64,000 nt of DNA from Hydractinia symbiolongicarpus (lineage: Eukaryota; Cnidaria; Hydrozoa; Anthoathecata; Hydractiniidae): the NCBI RefSeq assembly GCF_029227915.1, contig NC_079888.1, positions 11,577,001-11,641,000 of the forward strand, given 5' to 3'. Below are positions 22,501-34,000 of this stretch, piece after piece. Each line of letters starts with the position of its first letter. Positions within the stretch are counted from its first letter, which is position 1. Under the pieces are notes generated by a model, which saw only the letters and a program-made list of their open reading frames with translations, made no database searches and was not told where the DNA came from. The position numbers were made by a program, and so were the translations under genes.

Positions 22501-25500
22501 ACTTACAACTTTGTGGATGGAATAATTTGCAAAAATCTCTGATATTAAAGGATTTAAACTGTCAGCATAACACTGGTAGCTTGGTGGTAGAGCGTTCGCT
22601 TCCAGTGCGGGAGGTTTTGGGTTCAAACCCCGGTCGAGTCACGAGACTACAAATTGTGAGTCTATCCTTTCTGCTTAGCCTCAGCATGAGAATAGGATCG
22701 ATATCTTAGCGGATTGTGTAGTTGGGCGATTGCTGTGCTTGCACAACTTTCTTAGCTTAAATGGGAGCTTTAAATGCACTAGGGACCCCTTTTTGTAGGA
22801 CCCTCTTCAATAGCAGTACCAATAGGAACTGAAGAGGCTATCCTGGGTTAAGAAGCTTTTATAATAATAACACACTAAGAAATGGTGAAATGGAAATCTC
22901 CAGTGTTTTTATTACCTTTTTTTACCTTCTTATTGTGTTTTTACTTGTTTGTTTGATTTTTTAGATTAAAACAAAATGTTGCAAGATTTTGTAAGTTGTA
23001 AAACTCAAAACCATTTTTTCTCACGCTTGTTTTTTAAACACTTCTACAGTACAATTTAACTTCTGATTTAACTAATTTAACTTCTGTATTTTATTCATTA
23101 GCTGACGCGATACAACCTCTTAAAACAGGTTATCAAACTTTATATGATCTCTTCTCGTGGAAGAATCCATGGTTGACTGTGATGGTTTTTCTTGTACGTA
23201 TTTAAATTTATTGGCATTATGACCTGCCATTTTTAAATTCTAACTCCTCAACCTGGGGGCTCAGAGTTTCATATTTTATATTTCATATACTATGTTGGTG
23301 CCATAAAGTTTTCTTCGACACTTATTTGATAAATAAAATGAATGACACATAATAAAATGGCAGCATAAAATTAGCTGCACAGATTGAAATAATAAAGAAA
23401 GGAGATTTGCAATATTAACATACTACTAAGGAAATTTACTAAACACACCTACGCGCAACAAGTCAAATGAGAGATGAAAATTAAATAATTTGCAATCCTT
23501 TTACAAAGTTTGTTACTGTAGCTTTGCAATCAACTTCTCGAACTTTTCTAGGAAATCAGGATTAAATTTTCAGTACCATATAACACCATAATCGTCATTG
23601 TCACTATCTTTGTGGTCGGTGTCCTCTTTATTGTCGTCGTTGTGACTGTCATCTTTATCAACCCCTTCGTCGTCGTCCTTGTCGTCATGAGTGTGATCAT
23701 TATCGTCGTTGTAAACGTCATTTTCATCAACTCCTTCGTCGTCGTCCTTGTCGTCATCATTGTCATCACCATCGTCGTTGTGAACGTCATTTTCATAAAC
23801 TTTTTCGTCGTCGTCGTCGTTATTATCATCATCATTGTTGTTGCAGTGAAGCTCCTTATCATTGTCATCATTATCATTATCGTTGTAGTAATATTTCTGT
23901 TATCTTCATCGTCATTGTCGTACAACGTCGTGGTCGTCATCATTATCGTCGTGGTGACAGTCATCTTTGTTATCATCGTCGTCACCAAAGTCACTGACAT
24001 TATTCTTGTCGTCTTTATTGTGATTTTATCTGTTTTCAACTACCGCACATTTATTCTATTTTGAAACTTTTTAAGGTGTATGTATATTCGATCTGGTTGG
24101 AAATGTTTCTTCCGCTTTGTTTGATGTTGGTGATTTTGCAACTATCAATAAATTACTTACACGCCAGGTAGGTTGCAGCACGCAGTGTTTATGTGGTAAC
24201 TATCTTGTTTTTCTTCGAAATATGAAACAAAGAATACCTCCAAGCTGTACTCCCACTGTTATGAGAAAAAAATTTAATCTTTACATTTTAAAGTCTTTTC
24301 TCAATTCATCTTTTTTGTGCCTAGATATTTTCTTTGCACTTGTGTGTTTAAGAACCTTATGATACGGTAAAAGTGATATCAATAAACCTTAGCAGTCAAA
24401 AGATGGGGAGAATGCACTTAGAAACGTAAAATGGTTTAAAAAATTTGATATACACAAGTTGATAAATGTTTATTTATTATAAATGTTGGTCACGTGAATT
24501 TTAGAATTTTAATAATTTAGAGGAATCGCGCAGAAATTCACGCATACCAAAGACTCGGAAGATGTAAGAGAGTTTTACTGTTACGAGTAATATGCTTCAC
24601 TCAGCGTCTTACGGTGAAATTTTTTTCCATTTGTTTAGGAAGGAAAAGACGATCAGAACCAAAGCTCATTGAGTGAGAGGTACCAACTCGTGCTGCAAAT
24701 AGCAAGAAAAGTTCAAAACACACTCGGTCGTTTGGCCGACGGTTTAGAAAAATGTCAAAAGTAAGTTCAACTAATCAACTTTTTAGTAAGTTCGCCAGTC
24801 AACAGTTTTAGCATCAATACCATTTAAAGCGTTTTTTTGAACTGTAGTGTAGTGGGTTTGTCTGCAACTCCCAGTCCTATTTAAGCGCACAGGCTTGTAC
24901 ACTTTTTTTCGTTTTAGTTTGTTGCTGTGCCAGCACAAGGAAGCAACACGAAAGATATTTCAAATGACGTTCAGCATGTTCATTGTCTCCATCTTACTTC
25001 CAACAAATGTCTTTCTCATGGTCGTCGGTAGGAATAATGTTGCTTAGTTAATACAGGTTTTATAACTAATAAACTAGATACAAAATTTTTGTAAGGAACA
25101 TATATTTTGGGTCCAGCCTTTATGTGTAGCTTTAGACGTCAAGTCGTGTCAATTTATCAATTTTCTTTTTTCTTTTCAGGATTGGTGGTTGGTGTTAAGT
25201 TATTTGTAATTACTCCTATTTATTCAAGATTTCCAAAGGTTTGTTCGTTCATTCTTGTTCATTCATTCAAAGGTCGTTCGGTTTAGCGTATGTCCGTATC
25301 TTTTTTCTCCATTCGTTTTTTTTACGTCAATTCGTCTTTTTTGCGTGATTTGTTTGCTTTTGTGTCTTTTTGTATTCGTTTATTTTATGGATTTGCATGC
25401 TTTTTGTTTTCATTCTTTTATGTGTTTCTTTAGGTTCAACGTCGTTATGATGATTTTCAACGGATTTGGATAGATCTGCCGAATCATGCTGAAAACTTAC

Positions 25501-27253
25501 AAAGAAAATTCGAAGAGTGCGAAACTAACGAAAGCAGAGAAAACTCACCACAGGTAGAAAAACGTCTTCTTACCTTGTCAATTCATGTGATGGTTTTTTT
25601 GTAAGGGCGTTGTGTTTTGAGGATTAAGTGTTAATTCGCTGTTTACCCCCTGATTAAAGAAACATAGGATAACCAAAATAATGCGAAGCATATTTAAAGG
25701 GGGATGCTTCAGCAGAAAAATGTATCTAGGGTGCCACAAAGAACGATAGATTTTTCAACAATTTTTTTATCCCAGTTCTTGTTTCTGTTTTTAGCCCGAA
25801 CCCAAACCCTCCTCCTCTTCGTCCAGTAAGTCATCAGCTACTAGTTCGGCTGTTGTTGCCACTGACGACGCAGATGGTGGTAAAAAAGAAGACAATGCAT
25901 CATGGAATGTTATTATTTTCTGTGACCGGTTTCAATTACCGCGAAATGAATATCCACTTCATGGTATTGGAAGTGTTCAAAGAATTTTATATTTTTTATG
26001 TTACTGGTTATCCACTTGTTGTGTAACAATAATTTTTTTGCTACCGTGAAATCGTGAATGAATTTTCTTTTATGTGATCTTGCGAAAAATGACCTTTATG
26101 GTGGGTAGCAGTAATAAAAGGTTTTTCCTCCAAATCTCCACCATTTCTCTCCCCCCCCCCCCCCCCCCAACACTTGTGCATGAAGAGATTTGTCAGACAA
26201 TTTTTATTTTGCTTTTGATTCGATGAGAAAGAAACAAGGTTGCTACTTACCTTTTTTTTATAACAATCATACTTTGTATATATTTGTATTTCTTATATAT
26301 GAAAACGCGGCCGTAATCCTCTTCTGCGTTGTATTTCAGATTGGGTGGAGGGACGAAGGTGCACATTAATGGATAAAGACAGCCCTCTTTCAAGTATGAA
26401 ACATGGTCGACTTTATTTGACACCAAAGTAAGTTTTTTTATTGAAAGTATGGGGATCTCATACAAACGGCTGTTCCTTCTTGCTCTTTCAACCGGCACCG
26501 ATTACCGTACCTTAGCATTATCAGAATAATTTTTAAAAACAAGGCGATGAACATAAACATTTTCACACTCATTACTATTTTTTGTTTAATTATTTTTGTT
26601 TTTGTTTGTTACCTTCTCTTTGAGTCCGCTATCTTTATTGTTTTGTGTTGTCATAGTTTCCTGTGTTTTGAGAGAAATCAATTCCACAGTAAAAAGAACA
26701 TCGCGATCCAGTTGGAAGAAATTATCGATCTGAAAAAGGTAACTTTTATATACAGTTCATTGTTTTTATAAACAACCACTCATGCAAACAGAGTCTTCAG
26801 TAATTTTACTGGTATTTTTTGTTGTAGGCAAAACCAATATCGTTTATGCCAGGTCCTGGAATGGCAATTGAAGTGTATATTAAGGAACGGGTCAAGGTAG
26901 ATATTTTAGAGTCCACATTTTCAAGAAGTTTTTGATGTTGCTATCACGATATAGTTTTCACAAAATGGCTTTTTTCAACTACAGCCAACTTTGAATAGCA
27001 TCAAGGAGGAGAACAGAGAGAAAGGACATTTTGTTACTTGCCTCAGTTGTGACATAGTGTACTTGTCTTTAAAATACCATCACATGTCGATTACGGCTCT
27101 GAATATTTAACCGACGAGATTATCGTCTATTTTATTTATTCTTTTACTTTCATGCAGCCACACATGTTCGCAGCCATGATGGGCAGAGACGAGGCGTATG
27201 ATAGCATAATTCGCGCTGGTAGGCTTCTCAATCTGTCGTGGAGCAAAAAATAA
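19574..27253 (+). CDS. GRAMD4: GRAM domain-containing protein 4 (GRAMD4)
   Basis: Eighteen coding exons: 19574-19748, 20460-20589, 21278-21372, 21953-22023, 22391-22473, 22965-22990, 23102-23193, 24076-24167, 24521-24563, 24639-24760, 24918-25027, 25180-25238, 25434-25553, 25795-25963, 26340-26427, 26657-26738, 26828-26896, 27158-27253. They total 1722 nt, or 573 aa, against 578 in human GRAMD4. Residues 1-110 are charged coiled coil. Two hydrophobic regions (about 215-250 and 325-360) fit the membrane hairpins of the family. A Ser/Asp-rich linker follows, then a GRAM domain (about 465-560) with WVEGRRCTLMDKD, HGRLYLTP and NFLCFER. GRAMD4 is a mitochondria/ER-associated membrane protein implicated in apoptosis and autophagy in vertebrates. 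An acceptor (TTTTTTTAG) ends 8 bp before the ATG, so a non-coding 5' exon is likely upstream. The last exon could instead splice at a GTAGGC near 27220; the stop at 27251 gives the best length. Confidence 0.93.
20021..20267. mobile_element. hAT-like MITE in GRAMD4 intron 1
   Basis: The ends are inverted: CAGGGGCAGCGC on the left and GCGCTGCCCCT on the right, the CAGGGGC-type termini seen in many hAT elements. It carries an internal perfect hairpin (CCAGGGGGC, 20 kb 154-180 region, against GCCCCCTGG). A convincing 8-bp target duplication is not visible; only AAATA is shared by the flanks. Confidence 0.55.
20851..21015 (-). repeat. Family A repeat fragment in GRAMD4 intron 2
   Basis: AATGAAGCCATTGCAGTGCA and the following TTTTTGATCAGC and TGACGTCAGCAAAA blocks match the inverted copies at 7655-8897. 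The central GACGTCAATGA block is missing, so this is an internally deleted fragment. Confidence 0.65.
22574..22866 (+). mobile_element. tRNA-derived SINE in GRAMD4 intron 5
   Basis: A tRNA-like head contains a pol III A box (TAGCTTGGTGG, 22577-22587) and a B box (GGTTCAAACCC, 22620-22630) with normal spacing. The anticodon loop region reads TTCCAGT (anticodon CCA), so a tRNA ancestor of Trp type is possible. About 220 bp of unrelated body follows, ending in an ATAATAATAA tail. ATAACAC occurs immediately on both sides (22567-22573 and 22867-22873), consistent with a short target-site duplication. There is no RNA processing evidence, and it is unlikely to be a functional tRNA because the acceptor stem is not formed. 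Confidence 0.75.
23596..24040. repeat. Imperfect GTC/ATC triplet repeat in GRAMD4 intron 7
   Basis: About 445 bp is composed almost wholly of GTC, ATC, GTT and ATT triplets. It creates spurious ORFs on both strands (poly-Val/Ile on plus, Thr/Met on minus). Confidence 0.9.
26151..26168. repeat. Poly-C tract in GRAMD4 intron
   Basis: An 18-bp C run is preceded by TTTCTCT. It is notable only because such runs are rare in this A+T-rich sequence. Confidence 0.9.
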
Positions 27254-30200
27254 TATCTACAGTGGCATGGTGTTTACTTCTTATAACAATAGATGTTCAA
27301 TCGTGCGTCTCCTAGAACGAAATTTAAGAAGAGACTGAAGAGACAGCCAGCTGAAAGTCAACATATTAAACGATAAAGTACAGTGCTTTCTTATGACAAA
27401 ATATTCACGCTTCTTGATGCGACATTTTGCGATGAGAAAATCTTATAGACATAACTTCAATAAAAATATATAAAAGCACAAGTTTCTTACTCAATCTCTT
27501 GTGTGCAGTAACTTTTATACGCCGTCAAAAAAAAAAAAACAATATTATATAAAGATATTTTTCTAGCTATCTCAAGAACCCTTGGCTGAAGGAAGTCGCT
27601 TGACTTCTGATGACGCAGCGTGATAATTTAATTCTCAGTGTAAGCCTTAAAGAAACCGTTTCAACGCATTTTCTCGATCCTTTAACAGGATTTTGATGAA
27701 CTGCTTTACCTTAAATACAAGTACTACAGATAAATAAAAACTTGAGCTCTATTTCAGTCTTCAATCATTTTTGAAGTTTCAGAATTAATAAAATTATTAT
27801 TATCTAATTTTCCATATTTTTTGTAAATATTTGGTTTAAAAAAATTAAAATCGTATTGAATGATTGTTTTTTTAACACGACAAAATTTTAACAAAGTCAT
27901 TTAAGTGTTTTCCCAATTTGTGATGACTGACCTCACCTGGAGGGCTGGTATCTTTAAAAAAGAATGAATGCTAAATTCAATCTTTTGAGGGGTTAGAGAA
28001 ATTTAAGATTGTAACCTAGATTGGGTAAAAAACTTGCTAAATATGCTCTCACAATAACAATTTCACTATAATTTTTTTCAAGCCCAAAAATATCATCATC
28101 CGTAAATTTGATCTCCATAATAATAGCCGTATTCCGTCTGTCTCTTCACAACTTGGCATTGCAAGTAGCGAGACACACGGAATATCCCCGCTGCCCTGCA
28201 GCTTTATTTCGCATCCGGCAGAACCCGTTTTTATCGCTTACGTGAAACAGACCAACCACGAGGCTTGATTTTCCCTAATAACCAATCCAAATACTTTGCG
28301 GCCTCAACATGCTATTCATTATAACAATGCTGTAGAAAATTTCAAACGATAACCATCATCAAACCACACTTAATTTGTGAATATAATCGTGGCATGGGTG
28401 GTGTCCATAAGTGTGATCAAATGCTATTATATTATATTATATTGCTATGATGTAGATATTTCTCGGCTTTTATTATTCACGCTTAAATCAACATTGTTTG
28501 GATCCACAGCATTATCTACATCATGAACATTGTCATAATCATCAATATTATCTGTATCGTCAATGTTGTCGGTATCATCAACACTGTCAGCGTCATCATC
28601 ACTGATACTATCTGGCTTGCAGCTTGGCTCAATGACAATATCTATATCTTCATCTGGGATGAATGGCAAGTCAACCTTAAATGTAGGGTGATTTTGTTGA
28701 AGGCATCACACAAGCCACTTGCTCATTACAGGCTAGAATGCCCCAACAAAAAAACACTACAGTACAGTACCGTTCTGGAAGTAGCTCTGCTCACCTAGAC
28801 AGTCAATTAAGAGACATTATATGAACAATAAAGACTTTTGTAAGAGCTATTTTCTAACACCTCAACCGAACTTTACTTTCAGCCAGACCATAACAATGAC
28901 AAGCATATAAAACTTCAACACAATCTCTCGAAAACACTGACTAAATGGGTTTTCCGACGACAATACGATAGCCCAAATTATCTCAGTGTGATAATTTGCT
29001 ATAATCCTAGAATAAGCAATAATAAAAGGAAAGCAAAGGGCATGCGCTACTCATACCTCGTTTGGTCATTAAAATACAGGTAACCTTTGTTGAGTAGTTT
29101 AACACTTGATTTGTACCGATCAAGAGATATTGGATCATAACCTAATTGGATCATTTCATAGATATAGGCTGGAAATTTGTTTTTTGGGAAGCTTAACTTC
29201 GATTACCAAAACAAAGTTCTTGTTTTTCAGGCTCTTCACGACTAAATCAATTTTCCAAAGTTTTTACAAGCTCGTGAGCTTGTATTAAAACGCAAATGTG
29301 TCCCACAAGAATGGAAGTTTTTGCCTCTCTGAGCACCGAAACGGGAGTAGTCGTGTGTTCGAATCTCATCTTGGTAATTATTTTTACTTCTTTTTTTTTT
29401 TTGCTGTTATATAAGATAAGTGTTCAAAAGCATTTTTTAACTAACTGGTAAAATAAAAGTGTCTCCATCAAACTTTACAAAGGTGAATGTAAGCAGACTT
29501 AAGGTCTCCCAAATGCCTGGAAAGTAGTCTGCAAAATTTCCACAACATTACGTAAGAGAGAAACGAAGACAACCAACTTTCTGCATTCCTTTTCTGGGCT
29601 TCAAATTCGAGGAAGTCTCCGTTTAAAATATAGCCTATCTGAATAGCATATGTCGTTTCTAACTTCGTAACAGAAATCACAATCTGATTAACAGCTTTTT
29701 GTAAACTTTATTCGCGAGGTTGTTTACGTATATCATACGTCTTGTTTAAAATTGCACAGGCACCGACCACTCTGATGTATGTGCACACGAAAAAAATTCG
29801 GCTTCTGAAGTACGCATTCTTAAAATGTTGCTAAATTTTAAATGTTATATTTTTTAGGGCGATATGCAAGTGACAAACAAAATGATCATGGTTGCTAAGA
29901 TAAGATTAATGTACCATATCAACATTATGTTCCCACTGGAAATGAAGCGGCATCTTAACCGTCAAAAAGTAGTGGAGTGGGTTTGAGGACAAGCATTGTC
30001 TCTAACTTCAAACAAAAAAACAATACAGTGAGGTTTTTCTTGGTTTTCATTAACTAATACAAGCCATGAACAAAAATTGTATTATCTACATAGAAGTTTT
30101 ATATACAACGCTTTAACTTTTACTAAAAACCTTTTTAGACGACAACTTAAGTTGGGAGCGACCGAGTCACAAAATTTGAGCTGGAACTGAAGCACCTATC

Positions 30201-31004
30201 AGGTTTTTTATGGACCAGTTATGTGCGAATATATTTTACACAATTATTCTGAATAACATACTTGTTGCAGTAGAACAGAAGAAGGCACAGGGGAACTAAA
30301 CAAAAAAAACTTTAATATCCCGGCTTATAAAGCAAATCAAAATTTGCGAATCAAAATTTACGGTTGATTAGAGTTCGTGGGACCCCTTTTGCGCAAAAAC
30401 GCGAAATTTTCTATCCACTTTCATTTTTTAGCAAACGGGTTGCACATATTGTCTTAAAAGTCATAAGCTTTGAAATCACGCGAGATATAAGCTGGTTTTT
30501 GCCTCAAAATTTGTTAAAATTTTTACTTTAATATAGCTTTATAGAACTTTGTAAATTCGAGTATTTTACTGACACAAAACATGGTCCGTAAACGTGAAAT
30601 AAAACATCCATAAAACATAGCTGTATACAGTTCAACAATAAATATAAAACAAAAAACAGGTGAACATTCTAAAAATTAAACTCTTTCTAATCAGCCTCGT
30701 TTTATATCGAAACAGCAGCACAACATTGGTGTAAACATTACATGAATACATCAACATATTGTTCCAACGGGGCTTTGTATAGTTTTAACTGCCCATACAC
30801 TAAGGAGCGCCATTTATACAAGTATAAGACGCCATTTTAACAAAACAAAATTTTAGTCCAATTTTTGGTTTTAAATTTTCGTACATTTGAAACCACTGTC
30901 TTGCCAAAAAACAGAACAAATACGGCCCAACTCAGCGCTTCTTTAAGCAAGTGTAATTCAAAGGAACAGTAAAAACTATGCTACCATGGTAAAGTTTCGT
31001 TATC
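27254..31004. other. Intergenic region between the 3' ends of GRAMD4 and PKA-RII
   Basis: The two genes converge here. An AATAAA at about 27460 could end GRAMD4 transcripts. I see no supported gene. A stem-loop with 14-bp arms lies at 28131-28182. A short ATC-type repeat at about 28515-28600 creates a spurious acidic ORF on the minus strand. Confidence 0.45.
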
Positions 31005-34000
31005 TCATTTACCCCTGAGATCTCGATTACTTAAACCAAGTTTATTTAATTGTTCTTCGTAATCTGTAAAGTTTCGTTTCATTACTTCCATACACGAACC
31101 AAGTAACCTTTCAAACGCCAAAATATCTAGAGCTAGAAGAAAAAAAAGCGATATAATACACTTTTTCATAAGCGGTAAGTTAGAGTGTCAGTAGTACTCA
31201 GTATTAACGAACGAACGAACGATCAGTGGGTACGATCTCTATTTACCTGCTAATCTGACAGCACCAACTGCGTAAACTGAAGCTGCACGTGGTTTGTGTG
31301 TTACTAATGCAAGTTCTCCAAAATAACCACCCTCTTGCAACTGAGTAATTTCAACTTCTTTAGAACCAGTGTTCTATAAAATAAAACAAGGTAATAATAA
31401 ACTGTCAAAAAGTCCAAAATCGTTGGTCTTTTAGGAGGATTCTTTGTGACGTATTTTGCCTGTTTTTGATATACATAATAAAAACTACATTAGCTACACA
31501 TGGAAAAATACAATGAAACTAGACTACAAAAAAATTGTATGTACGACCCCCAAGTTTCCTGAAATCATGATATACTTTTTCAAACTTTTTGTCTTATTTT
31601 TTTTTTACTTTATTACGCGCGTGAACACACTAACACCACACTAGCTAACCAGTAACGAGCACAACATACTGGTTTAAGTTTAACTTACTGGACTTGTCAT
31701 TTTGACAACAGCTACGCCCCTTTCGATAAAGTACATGTAGTCTGCTTCATCACCCTGATCATAAAAAAAAAGAGAAAATTAGTCCGAAATATCAAATCAG
31801 GCTCTCCAGGATGCATAATCAAACTTCTACCTACAAATCACCCCTTAAACTAAATTTTTGATAAATTTCTAAGTAATCTGTTTGTATGCTTATTTTTATT
31901 TCTCTATCGCAGAATAACTTCATTAAAGGTGAACAGCCAACACATTCACCCACCTGTTTTATGATGCGATCTCCATCTTCGAAGGTTTTTGTTTCTAACG
32001 CATCGGCGACATTCATTCGCTCGAACTCCTGAAGTTAAAACACACAAGAATCACAGTCGCGCTGTATCATACTACAAAACATTCGAAAGAGCGTTAAAAT
32101 AATTTATTTAGAACATCGGTATAAATGAACCTCAAAATAGCAGAAATAGAAATTACAAAAAAAGGACGTGCGTAACGACTGAAAATAATTACAGATTAAC
32201 AGTACATCAACTTACGTTCAAATGCTTCAGCATAGGAACTTTTTCTAACAGTCCTTCGTGCATCCTCCTCTATAATAATAGCAATACATTTCGCACTATA
32301 GCCTTAACAAAAGAAATATTTTTTACAGCAGACACCTCTATAAAACATAAATAAAATAAAAACTTTCCTTATTTATACTAATTTTCGCACAATCCTTGGT
32401 TTACCCACCAAGATCTATTTTGGTCAAAAAAAATTATAAAATTTGGGTTAATAAAAGACCTAATCGATTTGTCCTTTCTAAAATGTGTAGAGCACTTTTC
32501 ATAACAGTCAAAATCTGCAGGTTTTCCGTTTTTACGTGGAAATTTACTGGCGTTTTTACGTGGAAATTTTATTTCAAAAATACTAGTTCAAATATTTCTG
32601 GTGAGAGTACTTACCCTGTTGTAAGCAGCTTTTAGAACTATTTTTCTGAAAATGACACGATCCAACGCCCAAATAATGCCTTCTGATGAAGCCACGATTG
32701 TTGCAGCTCTGGAAAAAAGAGGGAAAATACACTCACGTGCAAATTTAAGAAAATATGTTTTTACTCATACCAGCAGAAGGTTTTAAAACGCAACATTGGC
32801 TGGAAGAAAGGTTAAATCGTCGATTGAGATGTCACTGTGCATATAAAATGCATTCTAAATGTTTTTCAATGAAACAACTGAAGTGCAACATACCTTGGAG
32901 TGTTGTACATAAGAGCTAATTCACCAAAACTTCCCTTATTGTTGTACGCACCGACCTAAGAGTAAACACGACACAATTTAGGATGGTTACATGACAAAGG
33001 TTTTTTTTGGGTGGCCACTGTAAACTAAAACACAGCTAATATTTTAAACACTTTAATGCTGTGACTGAGTTAATGTCAGCATATTTTGACCCTACTCTAG
33101 ACCGACTGTTCAAAAATCACTGTGTGTAACATAGGCTATACCTTTTTGTTGTTCCCGTCTATCTTGACGTAAATATCGAACACTCCTCTGTCGATGATGT
33201 AAAAATTATCACCATCATCACCTTGATCAATGATGTGTTCACCTGGTGTGGTTTTGCGCTCAAACATTGCATCCAATACTTGGTTAAGTTCTTCCTGAAA
33301 AAAAACAATCGAACCACGGTTACCAAGATGGATAGGCAGTATGGATAAGAAAAATTCTTAATAATATTAAAGAAAATCTTAAAAACAAGCTCAAAATACT
33401 TCCCTTTTACAAGTACTGTGAATTGAGCTCTTATGGACACACAAGGAGGATATTATGTCCCCCTGATAAAGTTTGCGTCACGTTTATTTTTTGTTAAACG
33501 GTACTGGATTTAAAAATCAATGCTTTACTTACTGCATCTAAGTTCTTGAATAATAAAATATTTTTTACGGCCTCATTAAGACGTTTTCTTTGTGCATCAC
33601 TTTTCGGATGGATGACCTGTGCAAAAAATAATAATTTAACCAGTTAGAAATATTAGGAAAAAATTATAAATCAAGAGTTTAGTTGCAACAAACGATGAAT
33701 AATTTAGTTTAGTTTCAATTAACAGTTTATTAATACCAAGTCAATAATTAAAAAAATACATTAACTAACCATTTGTTCATCATCATCATCTGACTCGTCT
33801 GGATTATAAGCTTCAGCGCATACGGATTGACGTCGAGCATATCGGTTCTTTGGTGGCTCTTAAAAAGAAAAGTAACATAACTAGCTTAGCCACAAAATTT
33901 TGCAGGTAGTAGACCTTTTCTAATTAAGTAAATATAAATACTATAGAGCAGCTGATCACTGCTGCTATGTTACATGGTGTTGAGTTTTAAGAGAGTGCAA

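Noticed and set aside
23548-24064. Long ORFs on both strands (poly-Val/Ile and Thr/Met-rich)
   Set aside because: They are pure products of the GTC/ATC triplet repeat and lie inside a GRAMD4 intron.
28445-28669. Acidic Asp/Asn-rich minus-strand ORF
   Set aside because: Its repeat part is an ATC-type microsatellite; the upstream frame has stops and there is no domain.
29323-29372. GTGTTCGAATCTC, resembling a pol III B box
   Set aside because: No matching A box and no tRNA-like fold in front; too weak for a tRNA or SINE call.
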